64,000 nucleotides of DNA from Chryseobacterium endalhagicum (GCF_016745235.1 NZ_JAELVM010000002.1:992001-1056000), one strand, 5' to 3'. Shown: positions 1 through 9,391, numbered from the stretch's first letter. Translations and numbers: made by a program. Notes: generated by a model not told the origin, from the sequence alone.

Positions 1-316
1 AGTACTAGTTATCAGAGTTCTGGGAGGAACCAGAAGAAGATATGCTTCAGTTGGTGATAAAATCGTTGTTACTATCAAGGATTCTACGCCATCAGGAAAT
101 GCTAAAAAAGGTCAGGTATCTAAAGCTGTAGTAGTAAGAACTAAAAAAGCAGTTAGAAGAAAAGATGGTTCATACATCAAATTCGAAGACAATGCTTGTG
201 TATTACTAAACGCAGCGGGAGAAATGAGAGGAACACGTGTTTTCGGACCGGTTGCTCGTGAGTTGAGAGACAAAGAATATATGAAAATCATTTCATTAGC
301 TCCTGAAGTACTTTAA
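1..316 (+). CDS. rplN: 50S ribosomal protein L14 (uL14), 5'-truncated by the window edge
   Basis: The frame starting at base 2 reads to a TAA at 314-316 and matches the C-terminal 104 residues or so of L14, including the typical [18 protein letters not shown] stretch and the ending APEVL. L14 sits on the intersubunit face of the large subunit, next to L19. The start codon lies before the window. It is followed 22 bp later by rplX in the conserved spc-operon order. Confidence 0.96.
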   Translation, partial: VLVIRVLGGTRRRYASVGDKIVVTIKDSTPSGNAKKGQVSKAVVVRTKKAVRRKDGSYIKFEDNACVLLNAAGEMRGTRVFGPVARELRDKEYMKIISLAPEVL

Positions 317-338
317 TTTTTAAAATTTTTAAAAGAAA

Positions 339-665
339 ATGTCAAAGTTAAAAATAAAAAGAGGAGATAACGTCATCATTACTACTGGTAAGAAAGATAT
401 CAAAGGTAAAACAGGTGAAGTTATTGAAGTGATCAAAAAAGAAGGAAAAGACCCTAGAGTTATTGTTGCAGGACTTAACATCGTTAAAAAACACGTTAAG
501 CCTTCAGCTTCTAACCCTCAAGGTGGAATCACTGAAAAAGAAGCTTCTATTCATATCTCAAACGTGGCTTTAGTTGGTAAAGACGGAAAAGCTATCAAAA
601 TCGGTTATAAAATCGATGGAGATAAGAAAGTAAGAATCAATAGAAAAACGGGTGAAACTTTATAA
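339..665 (+). CDS. rplX: 50S ribosomal protein L24 (uL24)
   Basis: 108 residues, with an N-terminal KOW motif (KIKRGDNVIITTGKKDIKG, residues 5-23) typical of L24, an early-assembly 23S rRNA-binding protein near the exit tunnel. The ATG is preceded by an A/T-rich stretch (tttttaaaagaaa) and no Shine-Dalgarno sequence, as is common in flavobacteria. The gene lies between rplN and rplE (13 bp gap), so it is cotranscribed in the spc operon. Confidence 0.98.
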   Translation: MSKLKIKRGDNVIITTGKKDIKGKTGEVIEVIKKEGKDPRVIVAGLNIVKKHVKPSASNPQGGITEKEASIHISNVALVGKDGKAIKIGYKIDGDKKVRINRKTGETL

Positions 666-678
666 TTTGAATTAACAC

Positions 679-1230
679 ATGGAATTTATAGCAAGACCCA
701 AAAATATTTACAAAGAGAAAATTGTTCCTGCAATGATGGAAGAATTTGGGTACAAATCTGTAATGCAGGTACCTAAATTGGAAAAAATCATCCTATCTCA
801 AGGATTAGGTGATGCCACTGCAGACAAGAAAATCATTGATTACGCTGTAGAAGAATTAACAATGATTACCGGCCAGAAAGCAGTAGGTACTATCTCTAAG
901 AAAGACGAAGCGGCTTTCAAATTGAGAAAAGGTATGCCTGTAGGTGCTAAAGTAACATTGAGAGCTCATAAAATGTATGAATTCTTAGACAGACTTACTT
1001 CTTCTGCTTTACCACGTATCAGAGATTTCTCTGGTATCAAGGCAGACGGGTTCGATGGTAGAGGTAATTACAACTTAGGTATTACTGAGCAGATTATCTT
1101 CCCTGAAATCGTAATTGACAAAGTGAAAAAAATCCAGGGGATGGACATCACTTTCGTAACAAGTGCGAAAACAGATAAAGAAGCGAAAGCTTTATTAACT
1201 CACTTCGGTTTACCATTTAAAAAGAACTAA
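679..1230 (+). CDS. rplE: 50S ribosomal protein L5 (uL5)
   Basis: 183 residues, full length for L5, which binds 5S rRNA and forms the central protuberance. The family signature [13 protein letters not shown] segment is present as [11 protein letters not shown], and the C-terminus ([10 protein letters not shown]) is typical. Only 3 bp separate it from rpsN, so translational coupling is likely. Confidence 0.98.
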   Translation: MEFIARPKNIYKEKIVPAMMEEFGYKSVMQVPKLEKIILSQGLGDATADKKIIDYAVEELTMITGQKAVGTISKKDEAAFKLRKGMPVGAKVTLRAHKMYEFLDRLTSSALPRIRDFSGIKADGFDGRGNYNLGITEQIIFPEIVIDKVKKIQGMDITFVTSAKTDKEAKALLTHFGLPFKKN

Positions 1231-1233
1231 GAA

Positions 1234-1503
1234 ATGGCTAAAGAATCAATGAAAGCGCGTGAGCGCAAAAGAGAAGCACTAGTTGCTAAATACGCTGACA
1301 AAAGAAAAGCTTTAAAAGAAGCTGGTGATTATGAAGGACTTCAGAAATTACCTAAAAACGCTTCTCCTGTAAGATTACACAACAGATGTAAACTAACAGG
1401 AAGACCTAGAGGATACATGAGAACGTTTGGTATTTCCAGAGTAACTTTCAGAGAAATGGCAAATAACGGTCTTATCCCAGGTGTAAGAAAAGCCAGTTGG
1501 TAA
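1234..1503 (+). CDS. rpsN: 30S ribosomal protein S14 (uS14), zinc-free long form
   Basis: 89 residues. This is the long S14 type without the CxxC...CxxC zinc ribbon: only one cysteine is visible ([12 protein letters not shown]). S14 sits in the 30S head. The C-terminal RKASW is the canonical ending. It lies 3 bp after rplE. The following 145 bp gap to rpsH is unusually long for this operon and holds two hairpins (separate entry). Confidence 0.98.
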   Translation: MAKESMKARERKREALVAKYADKRKALKEAGDYEGLQKLPKNASPVRLHNRCKLTGRPRGYMRTFGISRVTFREMANNGLIPGVRKASW

Positions 1504-1512
1504 TAATTACTA

Positions 1513-1591
1513 ATTAATCGGGACGATTAAGTTGTTCAGATACTAAAGATCAAAAATATCAGACCTAAGATTTTCTGAAGTCTGATATTTT
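1513..1591 (+). promoter_or_regulatory. Two hairpins in the rpsN-rpsH gap of the spc operon
   Basis: The first inverted repeat is TTAATCG/CGATTAA with a 3-nt loop (1513-1529). The second is a perfect 12-bp stem, AAAATATCAGAC at 1553-1564 against GTCTGATATTTT at 1580-1591, with a 15-nt loop. The second 3' arm ends in TTTT but has no long U-tract beyond, so it may act as a weak terminator, an RNA-processing site or a protein-binding site. Neighbouring ribosomal genes here are only 3-34 bp apart, so the 145-bp gap is a real exception. Function is inference. Confidence 0.6.
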
Positions 1592-1648
1592 ACTCTTCAA
1601 GTCTTTGCAAAACTGATTGTCTTTAACCAATAATTTTAAAATAGAAAA

Positions 1649-2047
1649 ATGGTAACAGATCCAATTTCAGATTTCCTAACAAGAGTAAGGAACGCACAAA
1701 GCGCAGGCCACAAAGTGGTGGAAATTCCTGCATCGAAAATCAAAAAGGAGATTACTAAGATCTTATTTGATCAAGGGTATATCTTAAACTACAAGTTTGA
1801 AGATAGCGCTGTTCAAGGTACGATCAAAATCGCTTTAAAGTATGACAAGCAAACTAACAAACCGGCTATTAAATCTATCCAGAGAGCTTCTAGACCAGGT
1901 TTAAGACAGTACAAAGGTTCTACAGAACTTCCAAGAGTACTGAACGGTTTGGGTATAGCTGTTATCTCTACTTCTAAAGGAGTAATGACTGACAAGAAAG
2001 CTAGAGAAGAAAAAGTAGGCGGTGAAGTAATCTGCTATGTTTATTAA
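1649..2047 (+). CDS. rpsH: 30S ribosomal protein S8 (uS8)
   Basis: 132 residues, with the S8 C-terminal signature region (VISTSKGVMTDKKAREEKVGGEVICYVY). S8 binds the central domain of 16S rRNA and in E. coli also represses spc-operon translation. The start is chosen at MVTDPISDFLTRVRNAQ, the conserved family N-terminus, behind an A-rich leader. It follows the structured gap after rpsN and is 17 bp from rplF. Confidence 0.98.
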   Translation: MVTDPISDFLTRVRNAQSAGHKVVEIPASKIKKEITKILFDQGYILNYKFEDSAVQGTIKIALKYDKQTNKPAIKSIQRASRPGLRQYKGSTELPRVLNGLGIAVISTSKGVMTDKKAREEKVGGEVICYVY

Positions 2048-2064
2048 TTTTTAATCAGAGGAAA

Positions 2065-2610
2065 ATGTCAAGAATTGGTAAAGCAATTATAACAATTCCA
2101 GCTGGAATTACAGTCACTGAAAATAACGGTGTTGTAACAGTTAAAGGTCCTAAAGGAGAACTTTCTCAGGAGCTTACAGCAGGAATTACTTTAGAACAGA
2201 AAGATGGCGAGCTTAATGTAAACAGACCATCTGATTCTAAGCAGCACAAAGCGCTTCACGGTTTATACAGAGCGTTGATCAACAACATGATTGTTGGTGT
2301 TGAAAAAGGTTTCGAGAAGAAACTAGAACTAGTAGGGGTAGGATATAGAGCTTCACACACAGGTCAAAAACTTGAGTTAGCTTTAGGATTCTCTCACGGT
2401 ATCGTATTAGAACTTCCAAGCGAAGTAAAATTAGATACATTGACTGAAAAAGGTAAAAACCCAATTATTACTTTAACGTCTCATGACAAGCAACTTCTAG
2501 GAATGGTTACTGCTAAGATCCGTTCTTTCAGAAAGCCTGAGCCATACAAAGGAAAAGGTGTTAAATTCGTAGGAGAAATTGTTAGACGTAAAGCTGGTAA
2601 ATCTGCTTAA
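2065..2610 (+). CDS. rplF: 50S ribosomal protein L6 (uL6)
   Basis: 181 residues beginning MSRIGKAIITIPAG, the canonical L6 start, and carrying the C-terminal signature PEPYKGKGVKF. L6 binds near the sarcin-ricin loop and the GTPase-associated region. It lies between rpsH (17 bp) and rplR (15 bp) in the spc operon. Confidence 0.98.
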   Translation: MSRIGKAIITIPAGITVTENNGVVTVKGPKGELSQELTAGITLEQKDGELNVNRPSDSKQHKALHGLYRALINNMIVGVEKGFEKKLELVGVGYRASHTGQKLELALGFSHGIVLELPSEVKLDTLTEKGKNPIITLTSHDKQLLGMVTAKIRSFRKPEPYKGKGVKFVGEIVRRKAGKSA

Positions 2611-2625
2611 TAAATTATAAGTATT

Positions 2626-2979
2626 ATGGCATTAAGTAAATTAGAAAAAAGAATAAGAATCAAAAGAAGAGTAAGAGGGAAAATCTCTGGTTCTTCTGAA
2701 TTGCCAAGATTATCTGTATATAAAAGTAATAAGGAAATTTACGCTCAGTTAATCGATGATAAAAATGGTACAACTTTAGTTTCCGCTTCTTCAAGAGAGA
2801 AAGGTGTTGACGCTAATGGTACTAAGACTGAAGTTTCTGCTGCTGTAGGTAAAGCTATCGCTGCCAAAGCTGTTGCTGCAGGAATCGAAAGTATTGTATT
2901 TGACAGAAACGGATTCGTTTACCACGGTAGAGTGAAAGCTCTTGCTGATGGAGCGAGAGAAGGTGGACTTAAATTCTAA
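2626..2979 (+). CDS. rplR: 50S ribosomal protein L18 (uL18)
   Basis: 117 residues, with the basic N-terminus ([20 protein letters not shown]) and the C-terminal [26 protein letters not shown] typical of L18. L18 binds 5S rRNA with L5. It lies 15 bp after rplF and 20 bp before rpsE. Confidence 0.98.
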   Translation: MALSKLEKRIRIKRRVRGKISGSSELPRLSVYKSNKEIYAQLIDDKNGTTLVSASSREKGVDANGTKTEVSAAVGKAIAAKAVAAGIESIVFDRNGFVYHGRVKALADGAREGGLKF

Positions 2980-2999
2980 TCATAAAAATTTCGGAAAAT

Positions 3000-3521
3000 A
3001 TGTTAGGACTAGATAATATAGAAAGAGTAAAACCGGGAGGATTAGAATTAAAAGATCGTCTCGTAGCTGTTAACAGAGTAACAAAGGTAACCAAAGGAGG
3101 TAGAGCTTTCGGATTTTCTGCTATCGTAGTAGTAGGTAACGAAGACGGAGTAATCGGTCACGGTCTTGGAAAATCTAAAGAAGTAGCTTCTGCAATTGCT
3201 AAAGCTGTTGAAGACGCTAAGAAAAACCTTGTGAAAGTTCCTGTAATGAACCACACAATTCCTCACCAGACTACTGCCAGATACGGTGGTGCAGATATCT
3301 TCTTAAGACCTGCTTCTCACGGTACAGGACTTATCGCCGGTGGTGCGGTAAGAGCGGTATTGGAATCTGCTGGTATCCATGACATCCTTTCAAAATCTAA
3401 AGGATCTTCTAACCCTCACAACGTGGTGAAAGCTACTTTCAAAGCGTTATTGGATATCAGAAGACCTGAAGAGGTGGCAAGAATGAGAGGAGTTTCTCTA
3501 AGTAAAGTGTTTAACGGTTAA
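3000..3521 (+). CDS. rpsE: 30S ribosomal protein S5 (uS5)
   Basis: 173 residues. The S5 N-terminal signature ([21 protein letters not shown]) and the [15 protein letters not shown] segment are clear. S5 takes part in decoding fidelity and mRNA unwinding. It lies 20 bp after rplR and 10 bp before rpmD. Confidence 0.98.
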   Translation: MLGLDNIERVKPGGLELKDRLVAVNRVTKVTKGGRAFGFSAIVVVGNEDGVIGHGLGKSKEVASAIAKAVEDAKKNLVKVPVMNHTIPHQTTARYGGADIFLRPASHGTGLIAGGAVRAVLESAGIHDILSKSKGSSNPHNVVKATFKALLDIRRPEEVARMRGVSLSKVFNG

Positions 3522-3531
3522 TATTAGAACA

Positions 3532-3708
3532 ATGGCAACAATCAAAGTAAAGCAAGTAAGAAGCGCTATTGGAAGAACAAAAACCCAAAAGAGAACGCTT
3601 GAAGCATTAGGATTTAAGAAACTTCACCAAGTTGTAGAACACGAAGCTACTCCTTCTATCTTAGGAATGATAGCTGCAGTTAGTCATTTACTTGAAGTTC
3701 AAAAATAA
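3532..3708 (+). CDS. rpmD: 50S ribosomal protein L30 (uL30)
   Basis: A 58-residue reading frame starting MATIKVKQVRSAIGRT and continuing through RTLEALGFKKLHQ, the L30 signature, to a TAA at 3706-3708. Its length and position between rpsE and rplO are those expected for L30 in the spc operon. The start follows the rpsE stop by 10 bp and is preceded by an A-rich run. Confidence 0.97.
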   Translation: MATIKVKQVRSAIGRTKTQKRTLEALGFKKLHQVVEHEATPSILGMIAAVSHLLEVQK

Positions 3709-3729
3709 TTTTTAACAAAAGAAATTAAA

Positions 3730-4179
3730 ATGAATTTAAATAACATAAAACCTGCTGCAGGATCTACTTTCAATTCAAAAAGAATTGGTAGAGGTCAGGG
3801 TACAGGAAAAGGAGGTACTGCTACGAAAGGACATAAAGGTCAGAAAGCTAGAGCTGGTTATTCTCAGAAAATCGGTTTCGAAGGTGGACAGATGCCTTTA
3901 CAAAGGAGATTACCTAAATTCGGTTTCAAAAACGTAAACAGAAAAGAGTTTAGAGGAGTAAACCTTGATACCATCCAAATTTTAATCGAGAACAAATCCA
4001 TCACTGGAGATATCACGAAAGAAGTTTTGATCGAGAACGGTTTAGTTTCTAAAAACGAATTAGTGAAAATTATGGGTAGAGGAGAATTGAAATCTGCGGT
4101 TTCAATCTCTGCTGACAAGTTCACTAAATCTGCTGAAGAGCTTATTGCTAAAGCAGGTGGAAAAGCAATTACCTTATAA
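3730..4179 (+). CDS. rplO: 50S ribosomal protein L15 (uL15)
   Basis: 149 residues. The glycine- and lysine-rich N-terminal half (KRIGRGQGTGKGGTATKGHKGQKARAGY) is diagnostic of L15, an early-assembly large-subunit protein. It ends 9 bp before secY, as is usual in the spc operon. Confidence 0.98.
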   Translation: MNLNNIKPAAGSTFNSKRIGRGQGTGKGGTATKGHKGQKARAGYSQKIGFEGGQMPLQRRLPKFGFKNVNRKEFRGVNLDTIQILIENKSITGDITKEVLIENGLVSKNELVKIMGRGELKSAVSISADKFTKSAEELIAKAGGKAITL

Positions 4180-4188
4180 TACTTACTA

Positions 4189-5568
4189 ATGAAAGAATTT
4201 ATACAAACACTCAAAAATATTTGGAGCCTAAAGGAATTAAGAGATAAAATTCTCTTTACGTTAGGTATTATCCTTGTGTATAGATTCGCATCTTATATCT
4301 CGCTTCCCGCAATTAACCTTGCAGAAGTGGGAGATCTCTTAGAGCATTATAAAAATCAAGGCGGTAACAAGCAAGGAGCAGGTCTCCTTGGCTTGCTTTC
4401 GTCGTTTACGGGGGGAGCTTTCAGCCACGCTTCCGTAATGGCGTTGGGAATCATGCCTTATATTTCTGCTTCTATTATTGTTCAGTTGATGGGAATGGCT
4501 ATTCCTTATCTTCAGAAACTTCAGAAGGATGGAGAGTCAGGTAGAAATACATTGAATCAAATTACAAGATGGTTAACTATCGGAGTTTGTTTAGTACAGG
4601 CACCTTCTTATTTAACTTCTATTACTCAATTATTCTTACCATATGCTCAGTTCTCTTCTGCATACTATGTAGAGCCAAATTCTATCATGTTCTGGTTACC
4701 AAGTATTGTTATCCTGGTTGCCGGTTCAGTATTCGCAATGTGGTTGGGTGAGAAAATCACCGACAAAGGTATCGGAAACGGTATCTCTATCCTTATTATG
4801 GTGGGGATCCTTTCAAGATTACCGGAAGCATTCGTTCAGGAAATGGCCGTGCAGAACGGAAAAGGAGGGATGGGATCAATCATGATCCTTATTGAAGTAA
4901 TTTTCTGGATGTTGGTGGTTCTTTTAGCAGTGGTATTATCCGTTGCTGTCAGAAAAATCCCTATCCAGTATGTAAGCAGAGCTCAAGCAAGAGGAGGTGT
5001 AAACAGAAATCTTATGCAGGGAGCAAGACAATGGATCCCATTGAAAGTGAATGCTGCTGGTGTAATGCCGATTATCTTTGCTCAGGCATTGATGTTCGTA
5101 CCAGGATTATTGACCAAATTCGATGAATCCAATACTTTTCTTGCAGGTTTCAAGAATGTTTTTAGCTGGCAGTACAATGTATTGTTCGCGCTATTAATTA
5201 TTATCTTCTCATTTTTCTATACTGCAATTACAATTCCGGTAAACCAAATGGCTGATGATTTGAAGAGAAATGGAGGTTTAGTACCGAAAGTAAGACCCGG
5301 TAAAGAGACAGCTGACTATTTAGATGATATTTTATCAAAAATTACCTTGCCAGGTGCAATATTTTTGTCTATCTTTGCAGTCCTTCCAGCAATAGTGCAT
5401 GGAAGCTTTGTTCAGACAGATGCGTTTGCCCTATTTTTCGGGGGAACATCACTATTGATTATGGTGGGCGTAATTTTAGATACAGTTCAACAGATTAATA
5501 CATATCTGCTGAACCATCACTATGATGGCTTAATGCAGTCTAAATTGTCAAGAACGACTGGATATTAA
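4189..5568 (+). CDS. secY: Protein translocase subunit SecY
   Basis: 459 residues, about ten hydrophobic segments: the pore subunit of the SecYEG channel in the inner membrane. Family landmarks include the N-terminal FIQTLKNIWSLKELRDKILFTLGIILVYR region, the cytosolic loop GKEKITDKGIGNGIS-like segment (GEKITDKGIGNGISI), PVNQMADDLKRNGG and the C-terminal HYDGLMQSKLSRTTGY. It is placed between rplO (9 bp) and infA (3 bp), the standard order. Confidence 0.98.
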   Translation: MKEFIQTLKNIWSLKELRDKILFTLGIILVYRFASYISLPAINLAEVGDLLEHYKNQGGNKQGAGLLGLLSSFTGGAFSHASVMALGIMPYISASIIVQLMGMAIPYLQKLQKDGESGRNTLNQITRWLTIGVCLVQAPSYLTSITQLFLPYAQFSSAYYVEPNSIMFWLPSIVILVAGSVFAMWLGEKITDKGIGNGISILIMVGILSRLPEAFVQEMAVQNGKGGMGSIMILIEVIFWMLVVLLAVVLSVAVRKIPIQYVSRAQARGGVNRNLMQGARQWIPLKVNAAGVMPIIFAQALMFVPGLLTKFDESNTFLAGFKNVFSWQYNVLFALLIIIFSFFYTAITIPVNQMADDLKRNGGLVPKVRPGKETADYLDDILSKITLPGAIFLSIFAVLPAIVHGSFVQTDAFALFFGGTSLLIMVGVILDTVQQINTYLLNHHYDGLMQSKLSRTTGY

Positions 5569-5571
5569 TTT

Positions 5572-5787
5572 ATGGCAAAACAAAAACATATTGAACAAGA
5601 CGGCGTTATCACGGAAGCACTTTCGAACGCCCAGTTCCGTGTAGAGCTGGAGAATGGGCATATACTTATTGCGCATATTTCCGGTAAAATGAGAATGCAT
5701 TATATTAAACTTTTACCTGGAGACAAGGTAAAACTGGAAATGTCTCCCTATGATTTAACGAAAGGGAGAATTACATTTAGATATTAA
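5572..5787 (+). CDS. infA: Translation initiation factor IF-1
   Basis: 71 residues, full length. An S1-like OB fold covers the whole chain: [30 protein letters not shown]... through [22 protein letters not shown], the canonical IF-1 ending. IF-1 occupies the A site of the 30S subunit during initiation. The gene starts 3 bp after the secY stop. A stable hairpin lies immediately downstream. Confidence 0.98.
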   Translation: MAKQKHIEQDGVITEALSNAQFRVELENGHILIAHISGKMRMHYIKLLPGDKVKLEMSPYDLTKGRITFRY

Positions 5788-5793
5788 ACAAAT

Positions 5794-5821
5794 GCCAAAT
5801 GGAATACCTGTTCCATTTGGC
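5794..5821 (+). promoter_or_regulatory. Hairpin between infA and rpmJ
   Basis: A perfect 11-bp inverted repeat, GCCAAATGGAA and TTCCATTTGGC, with a 6-nt loop, lies 6 bp after the infA stop. No U-tract follows (next bases are tcttgttgaa), so a simple intrinsic terminator is unlikely. It sits in the 109-bp infA-rpmJ gap, the second long gap of the operon. It could be an attenuator, an RNA-processing site or an mRNA 3'-end stabiliser; this is inference. Confidence 0.6.
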
Positions 5822-5896
5822 TCTTGTTGAAAAATAAATACTATCAAAATGAAATCGAAAGATTCCATTGGCCAGTAAAAAAAATAAATATTTCAA

Positions 5897-6013
5897 ATGA
5901 AAGTTAGAGCATCAATTAAAAAAAGAAGTGCTGATTGCAAGATTGTACGCAGAAAAGGTGTACTGTTTGTAATCAACAAAAAGAACCCAAAATTTAAACA
6001 AAGACAAGGCTAA
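5897..6013 (+). CDS. rpmJ: 50S ribosomal protein L36 (bL36), zinc-free form
   Basis: A 38-residue frame, [20 protein letters not shown] to [12 protein letters not shown], is unmistakably L36. Of the usual zinc ligands (C-x2-C-x12-C-x4/5-H) only one Cys (C14) remains, so this is the metal-free form. L36 contacts 23S rRNA near the peptidyl-transferase region. It lies 9 bp before rpsM. Confidence 0.96.
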   Translation: MKVRASIKKRSADCKIVRRKGVLFVINKKNPKFKQRQG

Positions 6014-6022
6014 CATTAAATT

Positions 6023-6400
6023 ATGGCGAGAATTGCAGGTATTGATTTACCAAAAAACAAAAGAGGTGTTATCGGTTTAACTTACATCTACGGAGTTGGA
6101 AGAAGTACTTCTTCCGAAATCCTTAAAGCTGCCGGTATCAGCGAAGACAAGAAAGTCAACGAATGGAATGACGATGAATTGGCTGCAATCAGAACCTATA
6201 TCTCTGAAAACGTAAAAGTAGAAGGAGAATTGAGATCTGAAGTGCAATTGAACATCAAGAGATTGATGGACATAGGATGCCAACGAGGAATACGTCACAG
6301 ACTAGGACTACCTTTAAGAGGCCAGAGAACGAAAAACAACTCTAGAACCCGTAAAGGAAAGAGAAAAACTGTTGCTAACAAGAAAAAGGCAAGTAAATAA
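6023..6400 (+). CDS. rpsM: 30S ribosomal protein S13 (uS13)
   Basis: 125 residues starting [15 protein letters not shown], with the [24 protein letters not shown] signature ([15 protein letters not shown]). S13 bridges the subunits from the 30S head. It is the first gene of the alpha part of the operon, followed 12 bp later by rpsK. Confidence 0.98.
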   Translation: MARIAGIDLPKNKRGVIGLTYIYGVGRSTSSEILKAAGISEDKKVNEWNDDELAAIRTYISENVKVEGELRSEVQLNIKRLMDIGCQRGIRHRLGLPLRGQRTKNNSRTRKGKRKTVANKKKASK

Positions 6401-6412
6401 TCGTTAGGAATT

Positions 6413-6802
6413 ATGGCAAAACAAACTAAAGTAGTTAAAAAAAGAAAAGTAAAAGTTGAAGCTATTGGTGAAGCGCATATTCAGGCTTCTTTCAATAACA
6501 TCATCATTTCTTTAACAAATAAAAACGGAGAAGTTATCTCTTGGGCATCTGCCGGTAAAATGGGTTTCAGAGGTTCTAAAAAGAATACTCCATTTGCTGC
6601 TCAAATGGCAGCTGAAAATTGCTCTAATGTTGCTCACGAAGCTGGATTAAGAAGAGTAAAGGTGTATGTGAAAGGTCCTGGTGCAGGTAGAGAATCTGCA
6701 ATCAGAACAATCCACAATTCAGGAATTGAAGTTAGCGAAATCATTGATGTGACGCCTATGCCGCACAATGGTTGTAGACCACCGAAAAGAAGAAGAGTTT
6801 AA
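6413..6802 (+). CDS. rpsK: 30S ribosomal protein S11 (uS11)
   Basis: 129 residues. Family landmarks are [40 protein letters not shown] and the C-terminal [19 protein letters not shown]11 lies on the 30S platform by the Shine-Dalgarno helix. It is 12 bp after rpsM and 19 bp before rpsD. Confidence 0.98.
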   Translation: MAKQTKVVKKRKVKVEAIGEAHIQASFNNIIISLTNKNGEVISWASAGKMGFRGSKKNTPFAAQMAAENCSNVAHEAGLRRVKVYVKGPGAGRESAIRTIHNSGIEVSEIIDVTPMPHNGCRPPKRRRV

Positions 6803-6821
6803 TTTTTAGAATTTACCCATT

Positions 6822-7430
6822 ATGGCAAGATATATTGGACCTAAAACTAAGATTGCTAGAAAGTTTGGTGCTGCAATCTACGGAGATGATAAAAACTTCG
6901 AAAAAAGAAAAAACCAACCGCCAGGACAACATGGTCCTAACAAAAGAAGAGGTGCTAAGAAATCTGAATACGCAATTCAGTTGGCTGAAAAGCAAAAAGC
7001 TAAATATACTTATGGTATTTTAGAAAGACAGTTTGCTAACTTATTCGAAAAAGCACACAGAAGCAAAGGAGTAACAGGTGAAGTTCTATTACAGCTTTGT
7101 GAATCAAGATTGGATAACGTAGTATACAGATTAGGTTTTGCTAAAACAAGATCTGCTGCTAGACAGTTAACTTCTCACAGACACATCACTGTGAATGGTG
7201 AGATCCTTAACATTCCTTCTTATTTAGTAAAAGCAGGTGATGTGATCGCTGTAAGAGAGAAATCTAAATCTCTTGAGGTTGTTACTGATTCATTAGCTTC
7301 CAAAGCTAATTATGAGTGGTTACAATTCAACGATGAGAAGAAAGAAGGTACTTTCGTTTCTGCTCCTGAAAGAATCCAGATTCCGGAGGACATCAAGGAA
7401 CAGCTTATCGTCGAACTTTACTCTAAATAA
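6822..7430 (+). CDS. rpsD: 30S ribosomal protein S4 (uS4), zinc-free form
   Basis: 202 residues. The N-terminal part ([16 protein letters not shown]...[12 protein letters not shown]) lacks the Cys4 zinc finger seen in some S4 proteins; the S4 RNA-binding domain follows ([32 protein letters not shown], residues about 92-123). S4 starts 30S assembly at the 5' domain of 16S rRNA. It precedes rpoA by 33 bp. Confidence 0.98.
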   Translation: MARYIGPKTKIARKFGAAIYGDDKNFEKRKNQPPGQHGPNKRRGAKKSEYAIQLAEKQKAKYTYGILERQFANLFEKAHRSKGVTGEVLLQLCESRLDNVVYRLGFAKTRSAARQLTSHRHITVNGEILNIPSYLVKAGDVIAVREKSKSLEVVTDSLASKANYEWLQFNDEKKEGTFVSAPERIQIPEDIKEQLIVELYSK

Positions 7431-7463
7431 TTTTTTAATCAAATTTTTGCTCAACCCAATAAT

Positions 7464-8459
7464 ATGGCAATTTTACAATTCATAAAACCCGATAAAGTAA
7501 TTTTACTTAACTCTGATGAATTTAAAGGTCAATTCGAATTCAGACCTCTAGAACCAGGTTTCGGGCTTACAATCGGTAATGCTTTGAGAAGAGTGTTGCT
7601 TTCTTCTCTGGAAGGATACGCTATTTCATCTATCAAAATAGAAGGTGTAGAGCACGAATTTTCAACTATTCCAGGAGTAATCGAAGATGTTACCGAAATT
7701 ATTCTTAACCTTAAGCAGGTAAGATTAAAAGCTTCAGCAGAAGGCCAGGCCAACGAGCAGGTAGTTGCTAAAGTTTCAGGTCAGACGGTTATTACTGCTG
7801 GTGATTTAGGAAAGTCTATCAACGGATTTGAGGTGTTGAACCCGGATCTTTTGATCTGCAACCTAAACAGTGATGTAACTTTCGAAATTACTTTCAATAT
7901 TGAAAAAGGTAGAGGATATGTTCCTTCAGAACAGAATAAGTCAAACAATGCTCCTGTAGGAACTATTGCTATTGACTCTATTTTCACGCCAATTAAGAAA
8001 GTACAATACAGCATTGAAAATTATCGTGTAGAGCAAAAAACAGACTACGAAAAACTTGTATTAGATATAGAAACTGATGGTTCCATCAGTCCTCAAAATG
8101 CTTTAACTGAAGCTTCCAAGATATTAATTTATCACTTCATGCTGTTCTCTGATGAGAGAATCACGCTTGAAACTGAAGCTGTAAAAGCATCTATCCAGTA
8201 CGATGAAGAAACACTTCACACAAGACAACTTCTTAAGTCTAAACTAGCAGATATGGATCTTTCCGTAAGAGCCCTTAACTGTCTGAAAGCAGCTGAAGTA
8301 GAAACTCTTGGAGAATTGGTTTCTTACAGTAAGTCTGATTTGATGAAATTCAGAAATTTTGGTAAAAAATCTTTGACAGAACTAGAAGAATTAGTGCATT
8401 CAAAAGGTCTTAACTTCGGTTTCGACGTTGCAAAATATAAGTTAGACGCTGATAAATAA
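7464..8459 (+). CDS. rpoA: DNA-directed RNA polymerase subunit alpha
   Basis: 331 residues. The N-terminal dimerisation domain (about 1-230) contains [23 protein letters not shown], the alpha signature. The C-terminal domain (about 250-325, [46 protein letters not shown]) binds UP elements and activators. Standard position between rpsD and rplQ, which starts 6 bp after the stop. Confidence 0.98.
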   Translation: MAILQFIKPDKVILLNSDEFKGQFEFRPLEPGFGLTIGNALRRVLLSSLEGYAISSIKIEGVEHEFSTIPGVIEDVTEIILNLKQVRLKASAEGQANEQVVAKVSGQTVITAGDLGKSINGFEVLNPDLLICNLNSDVTFEITFNIEKGRGYVPSEQNKSNNAPVGTIAIDSIFTPIKKVQYSIENYRVEQKTDYEKLVLDIETDGSISPQNALTEASKILIYHFMLFSDERITLETEAVKASIQYDEETLHTRQLLKSKLADMDLSVRALNCLKAAEVETLGELVSYSKSDLMKFRNFGKKSLTELEELVHSKGLNFGFDVAKYKLDADK

Positions 8460-8465
8460 TTAATA

Positions 8466-8987
8466 ATGAGACACGGTAAAAAATTCAATCACTTAGGAAG
8501 AACAGCTTCTCACAGAAGCGCTTTACTTTCTAATATGGCTTGTTCTCTAATTGAGCATAAAAGAATCAACACTACTGTAGCTAAAGCGAAAGCTTTAAGA
8601 GTATATGTTGAGCCTCTATTAACAAAAGCAAAAGAAGATACTACACACAACAGAAGAATAGTATTCTCTTACCTTCAAAATAAATTTGCGGTTGCTGAAT
8701 TATTCAGAACTGTAGCTCCGAAAATCGCTGAAAGAAACGGTGGTTATACAAGAATCATTAAGACAGGTTTCAGACCAGGTGATGCTGCTGATATGGCTCT
8801 TATCGAATTGGTAGATTTCAACGAGCTTTACAACCCGAATGCAGAGGAGAAAAAAGCTACAAGAAGAAGCAGAAGATCAACTGCTACTACTAAAAAAGCT
8901 GAAGCAGTAGTTGCTGAAGCTCCTGTAGTAGAAGAAAAAGTAGAAGAAGCTAAAGCTGACACTACTGAAGAAAAAACTGAAGAATAA
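8466..8987 (+). CDS. rplQ: 50S ribosomal protein L17 (bL17) with a charged C-terminal extension
   Basis: 173 residues. Residues 1-120 or so are L17 ([34 protein letters not shown]..., [23 protein letters not shown]). The remaining 50 residues are a low-complexity Lys/Glu/Ala/Val tail, not present in E. coli L17 but common in Bacteroidota. The gene ends the operon and is followed within 20 bp by an intrinsic terminator. Confidence 0.97.
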   Translation: MRHGKKFNHLGRTASHRSALLSNMACSLIEHKRINTTVAKAKALRVYVEPLLTKAKEDTTHNRRIVFSYLQNKFAVAELFRTVAPKIAERNGGYTRIIKTGFRPGDAADMALIELVDFNELYNPNAEEKKATRRSRRSTATTKKAEAVVAEAPVVEEKVEEAKADTTEEKTEE

Positions 8988-9006
8988 TATTCATTCAGAT
9001 ATATAT

Positions 9007-9036
9007 AAAAAGCCATCCGATCCGGATGGCTTTTTT
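9007..9036 (+). terminator. Intrinsic terminator of the spc/alpha operon
   Basis: GCCATCCG/CGGATGGC stem with a minimal loop (around 9012-9030) followed by TTTTTT, starting 20 bp after the rplQ stop. It marks the end of the ribosomal protein operon. Confidence 0.9.
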
Positions 9037-9150
9037 ATTGTTTGTAGTTTAAAAAATTATGCTATTAAAATTGTAATGCTGAAGATTTTAAATGTTTTTC
9101 TTATTTCTCTTTTGATATTTGAGTTGTTTTTTATTTTGTATCCCTATTAA

Positions 9151-9181
9151 TTGTAATCTTTCTAATGATGGTTTAAGTTTG
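9151..9181 (+). promoter_or_regulatory. Bacteroidota-type promoter for the GG-leader peptide gene
   Basis: TTG at 9151-9153 and TAAGTTTG at 9174-9181 are separated by 20 bp, matching the Bacteroidota -33/-7 consensus (TTG, 17-23 bp, TAnnTTTG). A transcript would start near 9186, about 35 bases before the peptide start codon. The rest of the gap 9037-9150 is AT-rich with nothing else recognisable. Confidence 0.6.
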
Positions 9182-9220
9182 GAATATCAATAATGGCAAA
9201 ATATTTAAAACATATAAATA

Positions 9221-9391
9221 ATGAAAAATCTTAAAAAAATTTCGAAAGAAAAATTGAAAAACCTGAAAGGAGGTGAAGGTAAAGCCTGCTATTGCACAGG
9301 AGATAATGGAACTGTTTTTATGGGCTATACTGCCACTGCTGAAGGTTGTTATTATGCATGTACCAAAAGCCTTTCACTTCAGCCAAACTAA
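9221..9391 (+). CDS. Bacteriocin-like small peptide with a double-glycine leader
   Basis: A 56-residue frame. Residues 1-18 (MKNLKKISKEKLKNLKGG) form a lysine-rich leader ending in Gly-Gly, the cleavage signal used by C39-peptidase exporters. The 38-residue remainder has four cysteines (C23, C25, C43, C47). This matches the bacteriocin-like leader peptides frequent in Chryseobacterium. No modification enzyme or exporter is adjacent; the next gene, 17 bp on, encodes a GLPGLI protein. Either a secreted signalling or antimicrobial peptide, or a precursor processed by machinery elsewhere. The product role is inference; the ORF with its own promoter is well supported. Confidence 0.75.
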   Translation: MKNLKKISKEKLKNLKGGEGKACYCTGDNGTVFMGYTATAEGCYYACTKSLSLQPN

